From Planctomycetaceae bacterium (GTDB lineage: Bacteria; Planctomycetota; Planctomycetia; Pirellulales; Lacipirellulaceae): a stretch of 11,638 nucleotides of DNA. A program made the position numbers and the translations under genes. Below the pieces are notes generated by a model. It did not search any database, was not told where the DNA came from, and saw only the letters and a program-made list of their open reading frames with translations. Positions 5,898 through 11,638 of this stretch are shown here, one piece after another. Every line of letters begins with the position of its first letter. The stretch's first letter is position 1. The stretch covers positions 1 to 11,638 of the forward strand of contig PATG01000123.1 of NCBI GenBank assembly GCA_002713555.1. The letters run 5' to 3'.

Positions 5898-6944
5898 TTA
5901 GATGGCAGAGTTCTGTTGGGCAATCTGTTGGTTTTCTTTTCTGACAAGCTGTCCACAGGCTGCTGCAATGTCGTTGCCTAATGAATAACGCACTGTCGTT
6001 TGCAAACCTGCCTTCTTAAGAAAACCTGCAAAAACATCTCTCTTTTCGCGCTGGGTGCCTGCGAGTTGGGGAGCATCTTCAATGGGATTATAAGGAATTA
6101 AATTGACATGTACTTTGAGGTCAACAAGCCAATGGATAAGCTCTTGGGCGTCGTCCTCTGAGTCGTTAATACCCTCAAGGAGCAAATACTCAATCATGAC
6201 TGTCGAAGTCTGCAATCTATTGACTTCATGCAATGCCTGACGTAGTACTTCAAGTGAATATTTTTTTGCCAGTGGGATCAACCTCTCACGTACATCTTGC
6301 CGAACACTATGGAGACTCAGAGCTAAATTAACTTCTGGGTAGCGACGCGCGCATCGGACCATGGCATTTGGAATGCCTACAGTAGACACAAGAATTTTGG
6401 TTGGCGGATGATGAAACAAGTCTGCCGCAGTCAACGCATGGAGTGTTTGATAAAGGTTCTCCTCATTATGAAAAGGCTCTCCCATGCCCATAAACACGAT
6501 ATTTCGAATTTTTCTATCTTCTCGGGCCAGCAACTGACCTGCTTGCAGAACCTGGTCCAGTATCTCTTCAGGCTCTAGATTCTGGGCAACGCCCATCTTC
6601 CCAGTTGCGCAAAATTCGCAAGCAGCACCACACCCCACCTGGCTTGACACACAAAGAGTTGTACGGCCGCTGGCAATTCGAAGTATTACCGACTCGATAA
6701 GCATTCCCCTAGTTGTGCGAAATAGTAATTTCGTTGCACCATCAATCTGAGAATCACATTGGCGATAGAGTTCCAGTGTGTGGCAGGCAACTTGTTCAGG
6801 TGCAGCAAAATCGAAAAACGCGGTGTCATCCGAAGAAAAATGCTTAAGAAGCTTGTTACTCAGTCGACGTATCTGCTGCGGGTCAATACCTTGATCACGG
6901 CATAATTGCTTTAGGTTTTGTGAATCAAAAATGCTTACAGGCAT
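5898..6944 (-). CDS. Radical SAM rRNA A2503 methyltransferase, RlmN/Cfr family
   Basis: RlmN/Cfr enzymes methylate A2503 of 23S rRNA (RlmN at C2, also tRNA A37; Cfr at C8, giving ribosome-drug resistance). The 348-residue product has the cluster motif C105-x3-C109-x2-C112, the FMGMGEP motif (151-157), STVGI (187-191), a GINDS loop (258-262) and the mechanistic cysteine C330 in AACGQL near the C-terminus. A likely second functional residue is C98, in TLCVSSQVGC. Several traits depart from housekeeping RlmN: length close to Cfr, CATGKMG after the cluster, LSLHS instead of LHA, IPYNPIEDAP as in Cfr, IPLAKKY where the family usually has PIN, and DIAAACGQL instead of DIDAACGQL. It is therefore an RlmN/Cfr homologue whose product position is unsettled, and I leave the symbol blank. 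It lies 82 bases after epmB on the same strand, probably in one transcript. No Shine-Dalgarno is visible. Confidence 0.85.
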   Translation of the reverse strand: MPVSIFDSQNLKQLCRDQGIDPQQIRRLSNKLLKHFSSDDTAFFDFAAPEQVACHTLELYRQCDSQIDGATKLLFRTTRGMLIESVILRIASGRTTLCVSSQVGCGAACEFCATGKMGVAQNLEPEEILDQVLQAGQLLAREDRKIRNIVFMGMGEPFHNEENLYQTLHALTAADLFHHPPTKILVSTVGIPNAMVRCARRYPEVNLALSLHSVRQDVRERLIPLAKKYSLEVLRQALHEVNRLQTSTVMIEYLLLEGINDSEDDAQELIHWLVDLKVHVNLIPYNPIEDAPQLAGTQREKRDVFAGFLKKAGLQTTVRYSLGNDIAAACGQLVRKENQQIAQQNSAI

Positions 6945-7026
6945 CTGTTTCTTGTGCTTTCAAGAATGTGCTGGGGGCTGTTATTTTGGTTTCTGCTTGC
7001 CTTCGCAACCGGAAAGAATATCCACA

Positions 7027-8055
7027 CTAACTAAGTACTCTTTTATGAGGTTCGTTTGGTATTTCCTGAACGTATTTGGGCACCAGATAACCGGGTAGTT
7101 TTGCCCGCATCTGGGTGATGAGCTTTTTCCCCTGGGAAATGGGTACTTCAAAATGGGCCGCTCCCCGTACACGGTCGAGCTGATGTAGATAATACGGCAT
7201 GACACCTATCTCTACCAATCGTTCACTTAAAGCAATTTGCGAGTCCACCGTATCATTCACCCCTCGAAGTAATACGGCTTGATTCAAGAGCAAAACTTTA
7301 GCTTTTTGCAGACGTTCCATAGACTGTCCAACATCATCGTCAAGTTCCTGTGCATGATTCGCATGAATAACAACAATGGGTGTTAAACGAGTCTTCGTCA
7401 GTACATCCAACAAAGAATCAGTGACTCGTGATGGAATCATGATCGGAAATCGCGTGTGCACACGTAAGCGTTTCACCGAAGATAAATCAGCAATCCTATC
7501 CACCAACACACCCAACTGCTCGTCGACAAGCATGAATGGATCACCACCACTTAGAATAACCTCCGTAATGGATGGATCCTTTGCAAGAGACTCCAGACCC
7601 TGCTCCCAGGCAGCGTTGCTGTGAGGCGATTCCTGATAAGGATAGTATCGGCGAAAACAGTACCGACAATGGACTGCACACGATCCTGTTGCAATCAGCA
7701 ATGCTCGGCCTGCATACTTTTGCAAGACTCCAGGTGCTAACATCGCTGAACTGTCGTCGACTGGATCTGCCAAATAACCCTCCATCTGGATGGTTTCATC
7801 CCGGGTTGGCAATACCTGACGCAGCAGAGGGTCGCCTGGATCACCAGGGCAAATACGTGCTAAAAAACTGGGGGGCACAAAAACAGGAAAGTCCCCAGTT
7901 CCCTGCTGAGCAGCGGCAGTCCATTCGTCGGAGAGTCCCAAATGCTGGCAGAGGTCACGAGCATTGCGTACAGCTGTACGAACCTCTTCGTGCCACGAAA
8001 GTTCACCTGACGAACGGGGGCGGACAAACTCTGGAAAACTGGTTAAAATGCTCAC
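7027..8055 (-). CDS. epmB: EF-P beta-lysylation protein EpmB (KamA-type radical SAM)
   Basis: EpmB is a PLP-dependent lysine 2,3-aminomutase that makes (R)-beta-lysine, which EpmA attaches to EF-P. The 342-residue length equals that of E. coli EpmB. The radical SAM motif is C126-x3-C130-x2-C133 in CAVHCRYCFRRYYPY, followed by SGGDP (169-173) for AdoMet binding, RVHTRFPIMIPSRVT (198-212), LLNQAVLLRGVND (256-268) and MPYYLHQLD (286-294), all close to the E. coli protein. The candidate PLP lysine is K338 in EPHKRV, matching the EPSKTP position of the family. The short C-terminus, without the zinc-binding and tetramer extension of true lysine aminomutases, supports EpmB over KamA. The efp gene is divergent next door, as in E. 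coli, which strengthens the call. The adjacent rlmN-like gene lies downstream on the same strand. Confidence 0.9.
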   Translation of the reverse strand: MSILTSFPEFVRPRSSGELSWHEEVRTAVRNARDLCQHLGLSDEWTAAAQQGTGDFPVFVPPSFLARICPGDPGDPLLRQVLPTRDETIQMEGYLADPVDDSSAMLAPGVLQKYAGRALLIATGSCAVHCRYCFRRYYPYQESPHSNAAWEQGLESLAKDPSITEVILSGGDPFMLVDEQLGVLVDRIADLSSVKRLRVHTRFPIMIPSRVTDSLLDVLTKTRLTPIVVIHANHAQELDDDVGQSMERLQKAKVLLLNQAVLLRGVNDTVDSQIALSERLVEIGVMPYYLHQLDRVRGAAHFEVPISQGKKLITQMRAKLPGYLVPKYVQEIPNEPHKRVLS

Positions 8056-8085
8056 TCGGCTCTTTCATGTATGGTCCACAGGGCT

Positions 8086-8147
8086 CAAATACAACTTCCA
8101 AATACAACTTCCAACGAGAATCACAAGGCTGCGAGAATCACAAAGCT
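8086..8147. repeat. Two short tandem duplications in the epmB-efp spacer
   Basis: CAAATACAACTTC occurs twice head to tail (8086-8098 and 8099-8111) without a mismatch. Just after it, CGAGAATCACAAGGCT (8115-8130) is repeated at 8132-8147 with one change and a 17-base period. Both duplications sit between the divergent starts of epmB and efp, close upstream of epmB, so they may alter spacing of its promoter or leader. No known binding site is recognised. Confidence 0.7.
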
Positions 8148-8253
8148 ATTTGAGACGGTTTGACTCAAAAGTGCTCTGAAATCCAACTGCCTCCAACATC
8201 GCCCCTGCCTATCCTATCACTTTATGACCCAATTAGTACCAAGACTATAAGCA

Positions 8254-8260
8254 AGAGGAA
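8254..8260 (+). promoter_or_regulatory. Ribosome binding site for efp
   Basis: AGAGGAA lies eight bases before a GTG codon at 8269. No ATG in this frame fits the conserved EF-P N-terminus, so this site decides the GTG start. It is one of only two good Shine-Dalgarno sequences in the window. Confidence 0.7.
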
Positions 8261-8268
8261 AATATCCC

Positions 8269-8847
8269 GTGGCCAGCTACAGTACGAACGAATTTCGCAA
8301 GGGACTCAAGATCCAGATTGACGGCACTCCGTATCAAATGATCGAGATGAATTTCCGCAAACCTGGCAAAGGAGCAGCCCTGTACGAGTGCAAACTAAAG
8401 AATCTAATTCGGGGCACTGTTACCGATAAAACTTACCGCGCTGGCCAATCACTCGAGGCTGCAGACGTTTCGGAGTTCACAGCCCAATTTCTGTACCGAC
8501 AGGGCGATAGCTATGTCTTTATGAAGAACGATGACTACGAACAATATGAGTTGTCCCAGGATCAGGTGGGAGAAGAAAGCAGATTTCTCAAAGAAGGCAT
8601 GGAATGCCAATTGGTTATTTACAACAACAATCCCATTGCTGTTACACTACCAAACCATGTTGTTTTGCAAGTCGAGTATTGCGAACCGACCGTCAAAGGA
8701 AATACGGCTACCAATGTCCAAAAACCAGTTAAGTTGGAAACGCGAGCAGAAATAGGCGCTCCTGCGTTCATTAACATCGGTGACTGGTTGCGCGTCGACA
8801 CCCGTACTGGAGACTATATTGAGAGAACTAAAGATCCAGAATCCTAG
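8269..8847 (+). CDS. efp: Translation elongation factor P
   Basis: EF-P binds between the P and E sites of the ribosome and rescues stalls at consecutive prolines. The 192-residue protein has the three expected domains: an N-terminal KOW-like barrel (1-65), a central OB fold (about 66-130) and a C-terminal OB fold (about 131-190), the last ending in the signature VDTRTGDYIER. The modification loop reads RKPGKGAA with lysine at position 34, the residue that is beta-lysylated in the EpmA/EpmB pathway; the arginine (rhamnosylated) and other loop types are excluded. With epmB divergent across a 213-base spacer, beta-lysylation is the likely modification. The start is GTG, chosen because it is preceded by a good Shine-Dalgarno and gives the conserved MASYSTNEFRKGL start. 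No EpmC hydroxylase gene is in the window. Confidence 0.96.
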   Translation: MASYSTNEFRKGLKIQIDGTPYQMIEMNFRKPGKGAALYECKLKNLIRGTVTDKTYRAGQSLEAADVSEFTAQFLYRQGDSYVFMKNDDYEQYELSQDQVGEESRFLKEGMECQLVIYNNNPIAVTLPNHVVLQVEYCEPTVKGNTATNVQKPVKLETRAEIGAPAFINIGDWLRVDTRTGDYIERTKDPES

Positions 8848-9184
8848 CCCCCAATGGATTCGCATCTGCTGTGGCTTTCTAAGATGGTCTCCTTTCCCTG
8901 ATTTCCAGTCGCCGTACTGATCAATTGGTGCTGACGACGGTTTTGCCACTTTCAAAATTTCTTTTTTCTTGCATTAAGCTTTTTACTCGATTGGCTTAGT
9001 GGTTGAAAAAATGATATGCGGGCCCTTTTCTGGCAAGATTTGTACTCCTGCGACGAACAGCCAATGAGAATCTATCGGTTTGCATTCTTGCGCTAAGGGT
9101 GTAGGCTGATCGTCATTACAGCCTTTCGATCTACTACCATCCACCACTATTCCACCAACTACCACTCTTATAAGGAATCTTGCC
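8848..9184. other. Intergenic region between efp and lemA
   Basis: No gene is called in this 337-base stretch. An open frame on the minus strand (8983-9279) covers part of it and overlaps the lemA start; it has no recognisable domain and is treated as chance. An imperfect inverted repeat ATTAAGC/GCTTAGT (about 8972-9001) and two TTGCAT hexamers are visible but do not make a convincing terminator or promoter. The last bases hold the lemA ribosome binding site. Confidence 0.45.
9172..9176 (+). promoter_or_regulatory. Ribosome binding site for lemA
   Basis: AAGGA lies eight bases before the ATG at 9185 and favours this start over the in-frame ATG at 9218, which would remove part of the membrane segment. 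Confidence 0.65.
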
Positions 9185-9808
9185 ATGTTACCTTGGGGAC
9201 TTTTGGCCCTTTCAACCATGGGCACACTAGGTATTCTGCTCGGTGTTGTGGTACTCCTCGCATTTTTTGGCGTTGGCATTTACAACCGTCTCGTGACGCT
9301 CCACAACCGGATCGACAATGCTTTTTCGCAAATCGAAGTACAGCTTAAAAGGCGCTATGACTTAATTCCCAATCTGGTCGAAACCGTCAAAGGTTACATG
9401 GCCCATGAAAAAGATACTCTCGAAGCAGTCATCAACGCTCGCAATCAGGCGGTTGGCGGCTTGCAAGCAGCTGCTGCCAATCCGGGTAATGCTGCTGCTA
9501 TGAAAGAACTGATGAGTGCTGAGCAAGGGCTGTCGGGAGCCTTAGGGAAATTGTTTGCTCTATCCGAGGCTTATCCTGATCTCAAAGCAAACGAGAATAT
9601 GGCCCAACTTACAGAGGAACTCACCTCTACCGAAAATCGGGTGGCCTTTTCGCGACAGGCCTACAACGATTCGGTCACTGCCTTTAATACCTATAGGCAG
9701 ACCTTCCCACCAATCTTTTTCGCCGGCATGTTTGGCTATGGCGAAGATGCTGAGCTTCTGGAATTCGACAGCGAAGCCATCGCTGAAGCGCCCAAGGTAT
9801 CATTTTGA
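9185..9808 (+). CDS. lemA: LemA family membrane protein
   Basis: The 207-residue protein has one N-terminal membrane segment (about 5-31) followed by the LemA helical-bundle domain: YNRLVTLHNRIDNAFSQI (33-50), KRRYDLIPNLVETVKGY (55-71), and a final helix with STENRVAFSRQAYNDSV (148-164) leading to a TFPPIFFAGMFGY tail. The fold places the N-terminus outside and the coiled domain on one face of the membrane; the biochemical role of LemA is not established. It is followed, 121 bases later, by a membrane M48 metalloprotease, a pairing common in bacteria and suggestive of a shared envelope task. The C-terminal 20 residues are acidic. Family assignment is secure; the symbol follows the family name. 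Confidence 0.92.
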   Translation: MLPWGLLALSTMGTLGILLGVVVLLAFFGVGIYNRLVTLHNRIDNAFSQIEVQLKRRYDLIPNLVETVKGYMAHEKDTLEAVINARNQAVGGLQAAAANPGNAAAMKELMSAEQGLSGALGKLFALSEAYPDLKANENMAQLTEELTSTENRVAFSRQAYNDSVTAFNTYRQTFPPIFFAGMFGYGEDAELLEFDSEAIAEAPKVSF

Positions 9809-9929
9809 CGTGGGGTTCAAGCCGGAGACCTGGAACCAGGATTATTCTCTCTTCGTCTTCCAGCTTGCTTTGCACCGCTAAACAAATCCGCTGTGGCTCG
9901 CCTGGGCTTACTCAGCCTTTGATAATCCT

Positions 9930-11638
9930 ATGTCCACTACTTTCTACGAACGTCAATCGCAAGCACGTCGCTCCACCAAGTGGTTGGTTTGGCTTTTCTT
10001 GCTGGCAGTCATAAGTATCGTGGGACTGGTTGTCTTTGTCACAGCCTTTGCGATAGAGAACCTCGACAATAGCCCTGAAACAGGAATGAGCGTTGAAACA
10101 GGGATGTCGCCTCGTAACGATTCCGTGGCACGTTGGTCAACCCCGTTTGGAGCTGGTCTCGCGACCCTGCTTCTGATTGGGGGAGGGAGTCTGTTTAAAG
10201 TTGCCCAATTACGTGGTGGAGGCACTACGGTAGCCGAAAATGTGGGAGGACGACGGATCATCCCAAACACGATGGATCCAGTAGAGCGACGTTTGGTCAA
10301 TGTGGTCGAAGAAATGGCTCTCGCGGCCGGAGTACCAGTACCTCCAATTTATCTATTACCTGAAGAAAAGGGGATCAATGCTTTTGCGGCGGGCTATTCA
10401 CCAGGCGATGCCGTGGTAGCCGTCACGCGCGGCACTGCAGAGCTCTTAACGCGCGATCAATTGCAAGGTGTGGTCGCTCATGAGTTCAGCCACATTCTCA
10501 ATGGCGACATGCGATTGAATATACGACTTATTGGCGTGCTTCACGGCATTTTGCTGCTTGGATTGATTGGACGAGTGCTCTTTCGCATTGCAGCACACAG
10601 CGGGAACAGTCGCTCAAAAAACAATCCGGCCCTGGCATTTTTTTTGATTGGCCTGATTTTAGTTGTACTTGGTCTGGTTGGTACTCTGATTGGCAACATC
10701 ATTAAGGCCGCAGTCTCACGACAGCGCGAGTATCTGGCAGATGCCTCAGCTGTACAGTTCACACGGAATCCTCAGGGCATTGCAGGAGCTCTCAAACGTA
10801 TCGGCGCAGTTCTCAACGGCTCACGACTCCAACATGAAAATGCTGCTGAGATGAGCCACATGTACTTTGGTCAAGGTGTCTGGGAAGGTTTCACCGGATT
10901 GATGGCAACACACCCGCCTTTACCAAAACGCATCCTAGCTCTCGAACCCGACTGGGATGGTAAATTCCCCCAGCACCCTACAACGCCTGCCGCACTCGCA
11001 GAGATTTCGCAAGCATCTGGATTTGTTGGGGATGCTACTCTCGACAACCACGTACCGATGGACTTTGTAAGCGATGCTGCTGAACACGTGGGACAGCCTA
11101 CGGAGATTCATAATCTCTATGCCAGGCAACTTGTCCATGAATTGCCTTCCGATATTACCGCGGTCATCCACGAACCCTATGGGTCCCGTGCGGTTATCTT
11201 TGCATTGCTCCTGGACCGTGACTCTGAAATCCGTAGGCGACAGATTCGCAAATTGAACGAATGTACGACTCCTGACATTGTTGAATTGACCAGCAAACTC
11301 AGTCCATTAGTAGACGAGCTTGACGCACGTGTCCGTTTGCCGCTTGTCGATATGGCACTACCCGCACTGCGCGCTATGGCCCAGTCTCAATATGTCGAAT
11401 TCTCAAAGGCTTTTCAGGAGATAGTCAAAGCGGACTCGCGACTCTCGCTTTTTGAATGGATGCTGCATCAGGTGCTGCTGCGAAATCTAAGACCACAATT
11501 CGAAAAAACTGCTGCACCACCAATAGCCTATTACGGGTTGCAACGTCTGGCCGAACCGTGTGCGGTACTCCTTTCGTCACTTGCCTATGCCGGCAATACT
11601 CAGGCAGAATCAAAAATCGCATTCGCTGCAGCAGCAAA
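9930..11638 (+). CDS. Membrane M48 metalloprotease, HtpX-like, 3' end cut off
   Basis: This frame starts at ATG 9930 and is open to the window edge (569 complete codons), so the C-terminus is missing. It is a zinc metalloprotease: HEFSH (184-188) supplies two histidine ligands and the catalytic glutamate, and E267 in RQREYLAD is the third ligand. Membrane segments are visible at about 18-42, 72-88, 198-220 and 234-258, the last two between the active-site motifs as in HtpX, putting the active site at the cytoplasmic face. HtpX-type proteases cut damaged membrane proteins. Unlike HtpX (about 290 residues), it carries a C-terminal extension beyond residue 350 of at least 220 residues, largely helical, with no motif I recognise. 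An in-frame stop at 9879 and lack of other starts fix the ATG; there is no clear Shine-Dalgarno. It probably shares a transcript with lemA. Confidence 0.9.
   Translation, partial: MSTTFYERQSQARRSTKWLVWLFLLAVISIVGLVVFVTAFAIENLDNSPETGMSVETGMSPRNDSVARWSTPFGAGLATLLLIGGGSLFKVAQLRGGGTTVAENVGGRRIIPNTMDPVERRLVNVVEEMALAAGVPVPPIYLLPEEKGINAFAAGYSPGDAVVAVTRGTAELLTRDQLQGVVAHEFSHILNGDMRLNIRLIGVLHGILLLGLIGRVLFRIAAHSGNSRSKNNPALAFFLIGLILVVLGLVGTLIGNIIKAAVSRQREYLADASAVQFTRNPQGIAGALKRIGAVLNGSRLQHENAAEMSHMYFGQGVWEGFTGLMATHPPLPKRILALEPDWDGKFPQHPTTPAALAEISQASGFVGDATLDNHVPMDFVSDAAEHVGQPTEIHNLYARQLVHELPSDITAVIHEPYGSRAVIFALLLDRDSEIRRRQIRKLNECTTPDIVELTSKLSPLVDELDARVRLPLVDMALPALRAMAQSQYVEFSKAFQEIVKADSRLSLFEWMLHQVLLRNLRPQFEKTAAPPIAYYGLQRLAEPCAVLLSSLAYAGNTQAESKIAFAAAA

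Noticed and set aside
7572..8153. 193-codon plus-strand open frame
   Set aside because: It lies antisense to epmB, whose conserved motifs are unambiguous; the translated sequence has no family features.
8983..9279. 98-codon minus-strand open frame between efp and lemA
   Set aside because: The part in the spacer looks mildly protein-like, but its start overlaps the well-supported lemA N-terminus, and no domain or ribosome site supports it. A homology search with hits to the C-terminal half would change this.
9814..9837. GGTTC/GAACC inverted repeat after lemA as a terminator
   Set aside because: Only five pairs around a 14-base loop and no T run, so it is probably chance; lemA and the protease gene may still share a transcript.

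Overview
The window (11,638 bases) looks like an ordinary stretch of bacterial chromosome of moderate GC. The most likely source is a planctomycete (Pirellulales-like). The support is a large secreted protein of unknown function, frequent lack of Shine-Dalgarno sequences, a small ferredoxin with an unusual second cluster motif, and loosely packed single genes separated by long spacers. This placement is an inference from gene style and not from a marker gene. I see no rRNA, tRNA, CRISPR array, insertion sequence or phage gene.

Left part (1-3480, plus strand). A gene-free leader carries a short hairpin repeat and a good intrinsic terminator for an unseen upstream gene, followed by a 15-bp tandem repeat that runs almost to the start codon of a 586-residue exported protein of unknown function. 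A double-ACT-domain protein of the GcvR type follows 21 bases later, probably in the same transcript. After a spacer with a second copy of the hairpin repeat and a striking TGTGA-N6-TCACA palindrome comes a 4Fe-4S ferredoxin. Its 3' flank holds a degenerate 20-bp tandem repeat.

Middle part (3481-8055). A minus-strand sugar phosphate isomerase/epimerase-like TIM barrel is divergent from a plus-strand beta-class DNA methyltransferase that has no restriction partner in view. Next come two minus-strand radical SAM genes, probably co-transcribed as epmB then rlmN-like. The second encodes a 348-residue RlmN/Cfr-family enzyme whose length and several motifs lean toward the Cfr side of the family.

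Right part (8056-11638, plus strand). efp is divergent from epmB, and its product keeps the Lys34 tip that EpmB-dependent beta-lysylation uses. Thus epmB, efp and the RlmN-like gene form a translation-maintenance cluster: EF-P relieves ribosome stalling at polyproline, and RlmN/Cfr enzymes methylate A2503 of 23S rRNA. EpmA, the ligase EpmB would need as partner, is not in the window. After a 337-base spacer come lemA and a membrane M48 (HtpX-like) metalloprotease with a long C-terminal extension that runs off the right edge. This pair is a recurrent envelope quality-control neighbourhood.

I found no clear new multi-gene system. The items most worth a second look are the CRP/FNR-like palindrome before the ferredoxin, the duplicated hairpin element, the Cfr-leaning RlmN homologue with altered conserved residues, the ferredoxin's 15-residue cluster insertion, and the repeat-built leader of the secreted protein.
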